Assembly (NCBI GenBank): GCA_945875045.1
Contig: CAMCIX010000061.1
Span: forward strand, 1-8,078
Origin: an uncultured Clostridia bacterium
GTDB taxonomy: Bacteria > Bacillota > Clostridia > Oscillospirales > Acutalibacteraceae
Direction of reading: 5' to 3'
Length of the DNA: 8,078 nucleotides
The translations under genes were made by a program, and so were the position numbers. Below, piece after piece: positions 1-7,116 of this stretch. The notes beneath the pieces are model-generated. The model was not told where the DNA came from and searched no databases. It saw only the letters and a list, made by a program, of their open reading frames with translations. Each line of letters begins with the position of its first letter. Within the stretch, counting starts at the first letter, position 1.

Positions 1-480
1 GCGTTTAAGCGCACAGCGGATTTGGGGATTTTTATAGGGACTTTTTTTAAAGATTTCGTAAACCGAGCAGACCTTATCCACAAGGCAGACAACATAGCTT
101 TCCTTAAAGGCGGGCGGTTTAAGGGTCAGGGGAAACATATGCTTTGAGATAATATCCCGCTCGCGCTCGGAAAGAGAAAAGTCGCTCTCGGCGTTTTTAA
201 GGGCGGCGGTGGGGTGATAAAAGCCGTGCAGAGGACGGTTTTTGTCGGGAATATGCCAGTCGTAGAGAAAATAATCGTGCAACAGCGCGCCGCGAATAAG
301 CTCCCGCTTGTTTAATTTCAAAAAGCCGAACCTAACAGACAGACGGTAGCAGTAATAGGCGACCGCTATGCTGTGAAGTAAGCAGGAGGTGTTGCCGTGC
401 TGGATATACTTCGCGGTGAGCCCCAGCCTTGACCGCGCGGCGGTGTCTTCATATATTTTTAAAAACATACCGTTTCTCAT
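1..480 (-). CDS. HD-domain phosphohydrolase, partial (C-terminus beyond the left edge)
   Basis: I translated this from ATG at 480; the frame stays open for 160 codons to the window edge. The protein resembles the small clostridial HD-superfamily phosphohydrolases, which are metal-dependent hydrolases of about 165-180 residues with unknown substrate. Visible motifs are YIQHG (residues 25-29), H36 in LLHS, the HD pair H68-D69 in ALLHDYFLYDWH, H85 and H89 in LHGFYHP, H114 in SKHMFP, and D135 in CLVDK. H36, H68, D69 and D135 are the likely metal ligands by analogy with the HD fold. No signal peptide or membrane segment is seen, so it is probably cytoplasmic. The start is supported by GGAG about 7 nt upstream and by a promoter candidate at 510-539. 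By family length only a short C-terminal tail should be missing. The domain call is firm; the substrate cannot be assigned. Confidence 0.85.
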   Translation of the reverse strand, partial: MRNGMFLKIYEDTAARSRLGLTAKYIQHGNTSCLLHSIAVAYYCYRLSVRFGFLKLNKRELIRGALLHDYFLYDWHIPDKNRPLHGFYHPTAALKNAESDFSLSERERDIISKHMFPLTLKPPAFKESYVVCLVDKVCSVYEIFKKSPYKNPQIRCALKR

Positions 481-509
481 TTTCTCGCTCCGAACAGTTA
501 ATATATAAT

Positions 510-539
510 ATTATACACCCTTCATTATTAATTTTTCAA
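510..539 (-). promoter_or_regulatory. Sigma-A-like promoter of the HD-domain gene
   Basis: On the minus strand, TTGAAA (539-534) and TATAAT (515-510) are separated by 18 nt. They match the consensus at 5/6 and 6/6. Transcription would start near 503, leaving a leader of about 23 nt before the ATG at 480. The -35 box lies just past the stop codon of the upstream oxidoreductase, inside the heptamer array, so the HD gene can be transcribed independently as well as by read-through. Confidence 0.6.
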
Positions 540-562
540 TATTCAATATTCATTATTCGTTA
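521..562. repeat. Six in-register A+T-rich heptamers
   Basis: Six consecutive 7-bp units read, on the plus strand, close to TTCAWTA: units at 521-527, 528-534 (divergent, TTAATTT), 535-541, 542-548, 549-555 and 556-562 (TTCGTTA). Units 3 and 4 are identical, as are units 1 and 5. The array encodes the last six codons and stop of the minus-strand oxidoreductase and contributes the -35 box of the HD gene. It may be a short slippage-derived tandem repeat or the end of a dispersed intergenic element. Confidence 0.65.
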
Positions 563-1853
563 AAATGTCTCCCGTCGCCGGGGTGTTTAACAGCTTTCCC
601 TCCTCGGAAAAGCGGGAGCCGTGGCAGGGGCAGTCCCAACTGCGCTCGTTTTTGTTCCATTTAAGGGCGCACCCTAAGTGGGGACAGCGTTTCACCGTCG
701 GACACAAAAGCCCGCCTACCGCGCTTACAGCGTTAAGGGCAAGCTGTTTTCTTATAATATGCCTTGACGGCGAGAAAACCTCGGCAAATTCGTTTTTCTT
801 TCCGCTTATCAAATCGGTCAGCAGCTCCGCCGCAACCATAGCGGAGGTCATACCCCACTTATTAAAGCCGGTCGCCACGTATAAATCGGGGGTATTCGCC
901 GAGTAATTGCCGATATACGGCACGCCGTCAAGGGTAATGCAGTCCTGCGCCGCCCAGGAGTATTTTTCTTTAGCGTCGGGGTAATACTTTTCCGCAAAGG
1001 CGCGTATCTGCGCCCAACCTCTGCTCTTTTTGCCGGTGCGCTTGCTCTCTCCTCCGATTATAAGGAATTTGCCCGCGCTTCTGAATGAAAAGCCGTCCTC
1101 TGATTCGTCGCGGTACATACCGTCAAGCGGCTTTGCGCCCAAAAAAGCCGAAACATACGACCGCTTTTGATACATTTTAAGAAAATAACTGCCGTGCTTA
1201 TTTATAATCGGAAAATGTGTGGCGACTATTATTTTTTCAGCCTTGATTCTGCCACCCTCGCAGACCGCCGTAAGACCTTTAAGCTCCTTTACGGCGGTGT
1301 TTTCGTATATTGTAAGCCCGCGTGAAATTTCGCCTAAAAATTTAAGGGGATTAAACTGCGCCTGAGACGGAATTTTAACCGCGCCCGCAACCTTAAAAGG
1401 AAGCTCGGTTTTTTCGCAAAACACCGCATTACAGCCTAATTTTTGAAGCGCGGCAACCTCTTTTTCGATTTTACCCCGATTGTCCCGCGAATAAATATAG
1501 GAATCGGTCTCCTTAAAATCACATTTAATATTATTGCAGAGAGCCTTATATTCGTCAAGCGCCCTTTCATTCGCCTTTAGGTACAGCGCCGCCTTTTCGG
1601 TTCCGAACTCGTTTATAAGCTTATCGAAAACCGCCCCGTGCTGAACCGTGATTTTAGCTGTCGTCCCCGCGGTTACTCCTCGGCAGACAGCTCCTCTTTC
1701 GGCGATAACGCAGCGGATACCCGCATTTTTTAATTTGTATCCGCATAGTATTCCCGCAATACCTCCGCCTATTATCAGCACGTCGGTCTTAATATCCCCC
1801 CGAAGCCGAGGAAATTTCGGCATCTCGGCGGTATTTTCCCAAAGTGATACCAT
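543..1853 (-). CDS. FAD-dependent oxidoreductase with C-terminal Rieske [2Fe-2S] domain (YhfW-like)
   Basis: The 436-residue protein has two domains. The N-terminal part is a DAO-type flavoprotein: after DIKTDVLI comes the dinucleotide-binding GGGIAG (29-34), then an acidic residue at the end of the second strand (IAERG), and a late FAD-contacting region containing YVATGFNKWGMT. The C-terminal part is a Rieske domain with CPHLGC (390-395) and CPCHGSRF (408-415), so C390, H392, C408 and H411 are the expected cluster ligands; C395 and C410 could form the extra disulfide seen in some Rieske proteins. This matches the B. subtilis YhfW type, whose substrate is not known to me. I chose ATG 1853 because GGAGG sits 8 nt upstream and the typical N-terminus (MVSLWENT..MPKFP) begins there; a TTG at 1910 would add 19 atypical residues. 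It is probably cytoplasmic and is divergent from feoB. Confidence 0.9.
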   Translation of the reverse strand: MVSLWENTAEMPKFPRLRGDIKTDVLIIGGGIAGILCGYKLKNAGIRCVIAERGAVCRGVTAGTTAKITVQHGAVFDKLINEFGTEKAALYLKANERALDEYKALCNNIKCDFKETDSYIYSRDNRGKIEKEVAALQKLGCNAVFCEKTELPFKVAGAVKIPSQAQFNPLKFLGEISRGLTIYENTAVKELKGLTAVCEGGRIKAEKIIVATHFPIINKHGSYFLKMYQKRSYVSAFLGAKPLDGMYRDESEDGFSFRSAGKFLIIGGESKRTGKKSRGWAQIRAFAEKYYPDAKEKYSWAAQDCITLDGVPYIGNYSANTPDLYVATGFNKWGMTSAMVAAELLTDLISGKKNEFAEVFSPSRHIIRKQLALNAVSAVGGLLCPTVKRCPHLGCALKWNKNERSWDCPCHGSRFSEEGKLLNTPATGDILTNNEY

Positions 1854-1890
1854 ATTTTTCGCCTCCGCGGTTAGTATTCCCGTGAAAACG

Positions 1891-1919
1891 GTTATATTCC
1901 CCGTTAACAAACTTGTCGG
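1891..1919 (-). promoter_or_regulatory. Promoter candidate for the Rieske oxidoreductase gene
   Basis: On the minus strand, CCGACA (1919-1914) is followed after 17 nt by TATAAC (1896-1891). These match the consensus at 4/6 and 5/6. The -10 box sits inside a dyad, AACGG/CCGTT, spanning about 1888-1905, and two TATTCCC(C)GT direct repeats on the plus strand begin 20 bp apart (1875 and 1895). These could form an operator, but no known regulator motif was recognised. Confidence 0.4.
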
Positions 1920-1920
1920 T

Positions 1921-1949
1921 TTGCGAATAACATATAAATAGAATATTAC
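1921..1949 (+). promoter_or_regulatory. Weak promoter candidate for feoB
   Basis: TTGCGA (1921-1926) and TATTAC (1944-1949) are 17 nt apart, each matching the consensus at 4/6. TATAAA (1933-1938) and TAGAAT (1939-1944) are alternative -10 boxes without a well-spaced -35. The region is A+T-rich, but I found no convincing Fur or DtxR box. Confidence 0.25.
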
Positions 1950-1969
1950 ATACTGCGGAGGGAAAATAT

Positions 1970-4114
1970 ATGGGTCTTACCAAAAGCTCGGTCGGAATGG
2001 GCGCGGTCGATTCGGGCCTTATTATAAAAAAGCAGAATCCCGGCGATAAAATCATAGCCCTCGCGGGCAATCCGAACGTCGGCAAAAGCACGGTTTTCAA
2101 CGCCCTTACGGGGCTAAACCAGCACACGGGAAACTGGCCGGGAAAGACCGTCGCCAACGCGCAGGGCTACTGCAAGAGCGAAAAGCACTCCTATGTACTT
2201 GTCGATATACCGGGTACATATTCCCTTATGGCGCACTCGGCGGAGGAGGAGGTTGCGCGGAATTTTATCTGCTTCGGCTCTCCCGACGCGGTGGCGGTGG
2301 TCTGCGACGCTACCTGCCTTGAAAGAAATATGAATTTGGTGCTTCAAACGCTTGAAATTTCCTCAAACGTTATTGTGTGCGTAAACCTAATGGACGAGGC
2401 GCGGCGCAAAAAAATTAATATTGACTTAGAAGTGCTTTCAAGCCGCTTGGGGGTTCCGGTTATCGGGGTTACCGCGCGCAAAAAGAAAAGCCTTAAAAAG
2501 CTTTTAGACGCGCTTGACCGCACCTTAGAGCAAAAAGGGGAGAAGACTCTCTTTAAGGTGAAATATCCGTCCGAAATCGAGGCGGCTGTTGCCCTTGTAG
2601 AGCCCAAGGCTAAGCGGTTGTCCTGCGGTAAAATCAACAGCCGCTGGCTTGCGCTTAAATTACTTGACGGCGACCCCTCTTTAATAAAGGAGGTTTCCGC
2701 CTGTTTAGGCGAGGACTTTCTTAAAAATCCCGCGCTCTTTGCCGCGATAGAGAGGGCAAGGGAGGGGCTTAAAACTGCGGGTATCGAGGGCGATAGGCTA
2801 AAGGACCTTACGGTTTCCGCCCTTGTAAACGCCGCCGAAAAAATCTGCGACGGTGCGGTAAAACACGAGAAAAAGCAGTACGGAGGAAGAGACCGCCGCA
2901 TTGACCGTCTGCTCACGGGTAGACTTACGGCTTACCCTGTTATGCTCCTTTTGTTAGCCTTTATTTTTTGGCTTACCGTTACGGGGGCTAACTACCCCTC
3001 CGAGCTGTTGTCCCGCCTTTTTGCCTTTATAGGGGATAAGCTTGATACCGCGTTTAACGCCCTCGGCGCGCCTTTGTGGCTTCACGGCGCGCTAATCGAC
3101 GGCGTTTACAGAGTGCTTAGCACGGTAGTATCGGTAATGCTCCCGCCTATGGCGATTTTTTTCCCGCTTTTTACCCTCTTAGAGGACGCGGGCTATCTTC
3201 CGAGAATCGCCTACAACCTCGACCGCCCCTTTAAAGGCTGTAACGCCTGCGGTAAACAGGCGCTGACTATTTGTATGGGCTTTGGGTGCAACGCGGCGGG
3301 CATTGTCGGTTGCAGGATTATCGATTCCCCGCGCGAACGCCTCTTAGCGGTGCTTACTAATAATTTTGTACCCTGCAACGGCAGATTCCCGATGTTAATA
3401 TCGATTATCACGATGTTTTTTGCATTTGGCGCGTCGGGCGGGATTTCCTCGCTTTTGTCGGTAGCGGTGCTTACCCTTGCGATTGTCCTTTCAATCGGAA
3501 TGACCTTTGCGGTGACAAAGCTCCTTTCAAAAACAATACTAAAGGGCGTGCCCTCCTCCTTTACGCTTGAGCTTCCGCCCTACAGACGGCCGCAGATAGG
3601 CAGGGTGCTTGTGCGCTCGGTCTTTGACCGCACCCTCTTTGTATTGGGCAGAGCCGCCTCGGTCGCCGCTCCCGCGGGACTTATTATCTGGCTTATGGCA
3701 AATATAACGGTGGGTGACAACAGTCTTTTGAGCCTTTGTTCGTCCGCTCTTGACCCAATAGGCAGCTTAATGGGGCTTGACGGAGCAATACTTTTCGCCT
3801 TTATATTAGGCTTTCCCGCAAACGAGATTGTAGTCCCTATAATAATGATGACCTATCTTTCGGCGGGCACCCTTGAAAGCGCCTACGGTCTTGCCGAGCT
3901 TCGCGACCTCTTTATTTCAAACGGCTGGAACACCGTCACCGCGGTCTGCTTTATAATCTTCACCCTTATGCATTGGCCCTGCTCGACCACACTTTTAACC
4001 ATTAAAAAGGAAACGGGCAGTCTAAAGTGGACGGCGCTTGCCGCCGCAATACCCACCCTTATCGGAATGTTGCTTTGTATACTGGTGAATTTAATTGCCA
4101 AGCTGTTGTTTTAA
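1970..4114 (+). CDS. feoB: Ferrous iron transporter FeoB, cysteine-rich clostridial type
   Basis: This 714-residue inner-membrane protein imports Fe2+ and carries an N-terminal G domain. G1 is GNPNVGKS (33-40), the G2 threonine is T60 in NWPGKT, G3 is DIPG (79-82), G4 is NLMD (139-142) and G5 is near VTAR (167-170). A helical spacer follows to about residue 320, then a polytopic membrane domain with two gate-like repeats: GFGCNAAG to VPCNGRFP (438-474) and GFPANEIVVP to WPCSTT (614-674). Cysteines cluster at 424, 427, 435, 440, 448 and 469, and C671 lies in the second gate. The PCNGRFP version differs from the E. coli-type SCGARLP. ATG 1970 has GGAGGG 7 nt upstream. A 26-residue N-terminal extension (MGLTKSS...) precedes the G domain, as in other clostridial FeoBs. 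No feoA or feoC is adjacent. Iron is the expected substrate, but another divalent metal such as manganese cannot be excluded. Confidence 0.93.
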   Translation: MGLTKSSVGMGAVDSGLIIKKQNPGDKIIALAGNPNVGKSTVFNALTGLNQHTGNWPGKTVANAQGYCKSEKHSYVLVDIPGTYSLMAHSAEEEVARNFICFGSPDAVAVVCDATCLERNMNLVLQTLEISSNVIVCVNLMDEARRKKINIDLEVLSSRLGVPVIGVTARKKKSLKKLLDALDRTLEQKGEKTLFKVKYPSEIEAAVALVEPKAKRLSCGKINSRWLALKLLDGDPSLIKEVSACLGEDFLKNPALFAAIERAREGLKTAGIEGDRLKDLTVSALVNAAEKICDGAVKHEKKQYGGRDRRIDRLLTGRLTAYPVMLLLLAFIFWLTVTGANYPSELLSRLFAFIGDKLDTAFNALGAPLWLHGALIDGVYRVLSTVVSVMLPPMAIFFPLFTLLEDAGYLPRIAYNLDRPFKGCNACGKQALTICMGFGCNAAGIVGCRIIDSPRERLLAVLTNNFVPCNGRFPMLISIITMFFAFGASGGISSLLSVAVLTLAIVLSIGMTFAVTKLLSKTILKGVPSSFTLELPPYRRPQIGRVLVRSVFDRTLFVLGRAASVAAPAGLIIWLMANITVGDNSLLSLCSSALDPIGSLMGLDGAILFAFILGFPANEIVVPIIMMTYLSAGTLESAYGLAELRDLFISNGWNTVTAVCFIIFTLMHWPCSTTLLTIKKETGSLKWTALAAAIPTLIGMLLCILVNLIAKLLF

Positions 4115-4117
4115 GGT

Positions 4118-4810
4118 CTACACCGCCTTTTCAATCTGTTTTTTAAGCTTGCCGATTATTCTTTTTTCAAGGCGTGAAATGTAGGATTGGGAGATACCTA
4201 ACGCGTCGGCAACCTCCTTTTGGGTGTACTCCTCGTAGCCGTTCATACCGAATCGCATTTCCATTATCTGCTTTTCCCGCGGGGGCAGTCCTCCGACAAA
4301 GCGGAGCAGTAAAAAGCGTTCGTCCTCCTGTTCTATTCCTCTGCCTATGTCGTCTGCGTCACTGCCTAACACGTCGGAGAGCAACAGCTCGTTGCCGTCC
4401 CAGTCGATATTAAGCGGCTCGTCTATGGAGATTTCGTTTTTACGTGAGGAGCTTTTTCTTAAATACATTAAAATCTCGTTTTCGATGCACCGTGAGGCGT
4501 AGGTTGCAAGCTTAATGTTCTTCTCGGGACAAAAGGTGTTGACCGCCTTGATAAGCCCTATTGTGCCTATTGAAATCAGGTCCTCGATATTTACGGCGGC
4601 GGAGTCGAACTTTTTGGCTATGTATACCACAAGCCGCAGGTTATGAACAATAAGGGTGTCGCGGCTTTGCTCGCTGTCGCTTGTAAGCAGTCGCTGTTCC
4701 TCCTCTGCCGAAAGCGGGGGAGGAAGGGTCTCCGCCCCGTTTATATAAAAGGTCGGCTTTACTATGCCGATTTTAAGGAGAAGAATATATAAAAGTGATT
4801 TGATTTTCAT
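4118..4810 (-). CDS. sigE: Sporulation sigma factor SigE precursor (pro-sigma-E)
   Basis: The 230-residue protein is the mother-cell early sigma factor, made as an inactive precursor. Residues 1-22 form a hydrophobic/amphipathic pro-sequence. The conserved segment [14 protein letters not shown] (21-34) corresponds to the B. subtilis processing site, so cleavage near Y22 is likely. Sigma region 2 includes [32 protein letters not shown] and [15 protein letters not shown]; the SigE-typical [19 protein letters not shown] follows; region 4 ends with [18 protein letters not shown]. This is near-identical in layout to B. subtilis SigE (239 residues). I preferred ATG 4810, preceded by AGGGTGG at 5 nt spacing, over the GTG at 4819. 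It starts 14 bp after the spoIIGA stop, so the two are co-transcribed. sigG, which often follows, is absent; feoB converges from the other side. Confidence 0.97.
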   Translation of the reverse strand: MKIKSLLYILLLKIGIVKPTFYINGAETLPPPLSAEEEQRLLTSDSEQSRDTLIVHNLRLVVYIAKKFDSAAVNIEDLISIGTIGLIKAVNTFCPEKNIKLATYASRCIENEILMYLRKSSSRKNEISIDEPLNIDWDGNELLLSDVLGSDADDIGRGIEQEDERFLLLRFVGGLPPREKQIMEMRFGMNGYEEYTQKEVADALGISQSYISRLEKRIIGKLKKQIEKAV

Positions 4811-4824
4811 TGTACCCACCCTGT

Positions 4825-5655
4825 TCAGAAAAATATTTCGGGATTCACTATCGCCTGATAGTCGTCTCTAAGCGGCGTTTTTGAGACCGCCAATATCGGC
4901 TTGTCAAGCCTTACCGTGCGCTCGCCGTCGGTTACAACCGCGCTGTCGCACCGAAAGCCGTCGAGCGCGCCGCCGCCCGACACCGTATTTAAGGGCAGTA
5001 TTCGGTAGCGGCTTTTAAGTCTTATGTCCCTCTCGGGACTGTCCGAGCCTAAAAGAGCCTTGACATATTCGCTGTCGGCAATTATTACCTCGGCGCCGCT
5101 AAGGCAGTCCTTGACCGAATTGCCCGTGTCCACAATTCCCTCCATAGTCACGCTTTTTTCCTCCGCCGTGACGGTAATCTCGCACCGCTCGGCGAATTTT
5201 GAGTCTTTGGAGAATATCGCCGATAAAAGCATAAACAGCAGATAGGCGATAACCGAAACCCCTATTAAAACCGCAGGGGAAATATCAAAGTATACCACCG
5301 AGTTTACCACCGTCATACCCGTAGGCTTTAAAAAGGTATATACCGCCGTCATAATTCCGCCGTAGCCGCAGGTCACAAGGAAAAGCACACCCGCCGCACG
5401 CAGGAAACACTTTCCTCCCTTAAAACCGAATCCACAGAGTACCATAACAGCGCAGACCGCCGCTCTGTAAATACCGCCGATAAAAATACCGAAATCGGGG
5501 GCGAATATGTAAAGCGAGGAAAGCCCGCCTATCGCCGCCGCCGACAGTTGGCGTAAAAGGGGAGGCTTAAGGTGCAAAATCGCCGCTGATGCCTTAAGCA
5601 GAAAATAATCCACAATAAAATTTACTATTACAAGAATATCCGCGTAAACTACCAA
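4825..5655 (-). CDS. spoIIGA: SpoIIGA, pro-sigma-E processing aspartic peptidase
   Basis: The 276-residue membrane protein cleaves the pro-sequence from SigE at the forespore septum. The N-terminal half has about five hydrophobic segments (roughly residues 5-24, 33-52, 57-76, 85-106 and 120-147). The C-terminal half is cytoplasmic and carries the aspartic protease motif VDTGN, with the catalytic candidate D176, and family-typical late segments [12 protein letters not shown] (218-229) and AIVNPEIFF at the end. The family works as a dimer, each monomer providing one aspartate. A GTG at 5661 lies only 2 nt after GGAGG, so the TTG at 5655, at 8 nt spacing, is the better start; it gives [12 protein letters not shown], which aligns with B. 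subtilis MKIYLDVIWLLN. It lies directly upstream of sigE, the standard order. Confidence 0.95.
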   Translation of the reverse strand: MVVYADILVIVNFIVDYFLLKASAAILHLKPPLLRQLSAAAIGGLSSLYIFAPDFGIFIGGIYRAAVCAVMVLCGFGFKGGKCFLRAAGVLFLVTCGYGGIMTAVYTFLKPTGMTVVNSVVYFDISPAVLIGVSVIAYLLFMLLSAIFSKDSKFAERCEITVTAEEKSVTMEGIVDTGNSVKDCLSGAEVIIADSEYVKALLGSDSPERDIRLKSRYRILPLNTVSGGGALDGFRCDSAVVTDGERTVRLDKPILAVSKTPLRDDYQAIVNPEIFF

Positions 5656-5679
5656 CGGCACCGCCTCCCGAACAATTTA

Positions 5680-5713
5680 ATTATACGCCTTTTTATGCAA
5701 AAATTATGTCGGA
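5680..5713 (-). promoter_or_regulatory. Spo0A-type promoter candidate for spoIIGA-sigE
   Basis: On the minus strand, CCGACA (5712-5707) is separated from a perfect TATAAT (5685-5680) by 21 nt. A 17-nt spacing gives no acceptable -35. The B. subtilis spoIIG promoter is known to use sigma-A with an over-long 22-nt spacer and to require phosphorylated Spo0A bound over the -35 region. Here TGTCGGA on the plus strand (5707-5713) matches the 0A box TGTCGAA at 6/7 and overlaps the -35. A much weaker GTCGG-containing match lies at 5764-5770 on the minus strand. Binding by Spo0A is inferred. Confidence 0.5.
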
Positions 5714-5743
5714 TAACGGACGTGAAAAATAGACTTTTTTAGA

Positions 5744-5756
5744 TTTTGGCGCAAAA
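5744..5756. repeat. Short palindrome TTTTG-GCG-CAAAA
   Basis: A perfect 5-bp inverted repeat with a 3-bp centre lies in the divergent spoIIGA/DUF4317 region, upstream of the spoIIGA promoter candidate. It could be an operator. No family could be assigned. The rest of 5714-5826 shows nothing I can name. Confidence 0.35.
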
Positions 5757-5833
5757 AAATCAGCCGACCTGCAAGTAAAAAGAGCAGATTTCTGAATATA
5801 CAGACGGCGCACAAGCCGCAAAAAATTTGACGG

Positions 5834-5862
5834 TTGAAAAACAACCTTTAAGGTGTTAAAAT
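5834..5862 (+). promoter_or_regulatory. Promoter of the DUF4317 gene with operator-like hairpin
   Basis: TTGAAA (5834-5839) and TAAAAT (5857-5862) are 17 nt apart, each matching the consensus at 5/6, and TG at 5854-5855 adds an extended -10. The -35 lies within a perfect inverted repeat, GGTTG-AAAAA-CAACC (5832-5846), which could bind a regulator. The predicted start near 5869 gives a leader of about 30 nt. Confidence 0.6.
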
Positions 5863-5900
5863 AATTTCGTTACTCTGTTTAATGAAATGAGGAAAATAAG

Positions 5901-7028
5901 TTGAACGAAAAAGAAATTGCCGAAATAAGACGGCGCTTTAACCCGCAAAAAACAAACATAACAAGCGTACACGGCTGCTGTGTAAACGAAAAGCGCGAAA
6001 TAACCGCCGAGTTCTGCCAGTCCTTAGCAAATCTTACTCAGGACGAAACCGAGGCTCTGCTGTCCCTGCTTAAAAAACTGCTTTCGGGTTCTGTTGACCG
6101 AAATCTATTGGATATTGAATTTTCAAACGAGCAGGTGTTGCACGGTGAAGAGCACAAAAGACTGTTAAAGCTCCGCGACAGCTCGCTTAGCGACGAAGCC
6201 GAATTAAGGCAGTTATTTGCCGACATAATATCGTCGGTTAAAACCGAAGGCTCCTTTTTAATCCTTGCCGCGTGCGACAGCTACGACGTATTTACATATG
6301 CAGAGGACGGCAAAAAGAGTGAGGACTCGACCGAGCTGTTCAAATATTTTGTCTGCGGCGTTTTCCCTATGAAAATGACAAAACCGCAGTTAAGCTTTGC
6401 CGCCTTTGACAGTACCTTCAAAAATATAGTTTCAAACGCGGTGATATGCCCGCCCGAATCAGGCTTTATGTTCCCTGCCTTTGACGACCGCGCATCTAAC
6501 ATATACAACACGGTATTTTACACCAAGGACAGCGGGGCGGACCATACGGAAATTATAGGAAAGCTCTTTGCCGCAAAGCCGCCTATGCCCGCAGACAGCC
6601 AACGCGAGACCTTTAATGCCCTGCTTTCCGATGCCACAGACGGCGAAAGCAACCTTGAAATTATCAAAAATCTTCAGGACGAGATAGGCGGAATTATAGC
6701 CGACCGCAAGGAAAGAAAGGAATACGAGCCGTTAAGCTTTTCTCGCGATGATATATGCGATATACTGCGTTCGGCAGAGGTAAGCGACGAGCGGATTGAC
6801 GGCTTTAAAGAGGGCTTCAATCAAAGCTTCGGCGAAAAGGCTCGGCTTAATCCGCAGAATTTGGTGGAAACCAAGCGCTTAGAGCTTGCAAGCGCCGATA
6901 TAAGCATAAAAATTAACCCCGAGCGTGGCGAGCTTGTGGAAACCCGCGTAATCGACGGAGTTAAATATATACTCATCCGCGCCGACGAGGAGATTGAAGT
7001 CAACGGTGTGCCAATAAATATTAACTAA
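5901..7028 (+). CDS. DUF4317 family protein
   Basis: The 375-residue protein belongs to the DUF4317 family, common in clostridial and other Firmicute genomes and of unknown function. Family hallmarks are the opening NEKEIAEIRRRFNPQKTNI (2-20) followed by a GCCVNE stretch; SGSVDRNLLDIEFS (62-75); EEHKRLLKLRDS (83-94); LILAACDSYDV (120-130); and the strongly conserved PESGFMFPAFDDRASNIYN (185-203). No signal peptide, membrane segment or catalytic motif is evident, so it is probably soluble and cytoplasmic. The TTG start is fixed by AGGA 7 nt upstream and by in-frame stops just above; the nearby ATG at 5887 hits a stop after five codons. It is a single-gene unit by its own promoter, divergent from spoIIGA and separated by 164 bp from the next gene. 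The neighbourhood gives no functional clue. Confidence 0.88.
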   Translation: MNEKEIAEIRRRFNPQKTNITSVHGCCVNEKREITAEFCQSLANLTQDETEALLSLLKKLLSGSVDRNLLDIEFSNEQVLHGEEHKRLLKLRDSSLSDEAELRQLFADIISSVKTEGSFLILAACDSYDVFTYAEDGKKSEDSTELFKYFVCGVFPMKMTKPQLSFAAFDSTFKNIVSNAVICPPESGFMFPAFDDRASNIYNTVFYTKDSGADHTEIIGKLFAAKPPMPADSQRETFNALLSDATDGESNLEIIKNLQDEIGGIIADRKERKEYEPLSFSRDDICDILRSAEVSDERIDGFKEGFNQSFGEKARLNPQNLVETKRLELASADISIKINPERGELVETRVIDGVKYILIRADEEIEVNGVPININ

Positions 7029-7091
7029 AAAAAGTTACGGTAATAAATGTCAAAAGGGCTGTAAAAAGACCTGAAAAAGGCTCTCCAATTA

Positions 7092-7116
7092 ATTACAAAT
7101 GCTTGATAATTGTAAT
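7092..7116. repeat. Inverted repeat ATTACAA-N11-TTGTAAT over a promoter
   Basis: The arms at 7092-7098 and 7110-7116 are perfectly complementary with an 11-nt centre that contains the -35 box of the downstream gene. It has no G+C-rich stem or T-run, so an operator is more likely than a terminator for the DUF4317 gene. Confidence 0.4.

Noticed and set aside
1854..1910. A 19-residue N-terminal extension of the Rieske oxidoreductase from TTG 1910
   Set aside because: It starts inside the promoter region, has no good SD, and the family N-terminus begins at the ATG 1853 with GGAGG in place.
1930..1957. A Fur or DtxR box upstream of feoB
   Set aside because: The A+T-rich stretch has no 7-1-7 dyad or other recognisable match beyond base composition.
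1789..2157. A 122-codon minus-strand open frame spanning the feoB start
   Set aside because: It runs across two well-supported genes and their promoter region and has no family features.
2344..2916. A 190-codon open frame on the minus strand inside feoB
   Set aside because: It is antisense to a clear FeoB frame, has Ser/Arg-rich shadow composition and no recognisable domain.
4124..4174. A CGCCTT/AAGGCG inverted repeat as a feoB terminator
   Set aside because: The loop would be 39 nt and there is no following T-run; the repeat lies inside the sigE coding sequence.
5662..5900. A small gene or RNA in the spoIIGA/DUF4317 intergenic region
   Set aside because: No open frame with an SD or extended RNA structure is visible; two divergent promoters explain most of the signals.
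7029..7100. A terminator after the DUF4317 gene
   Set aside because: A-rich stretches are present, but no G+C-rich stem followed by a T-run could be found.
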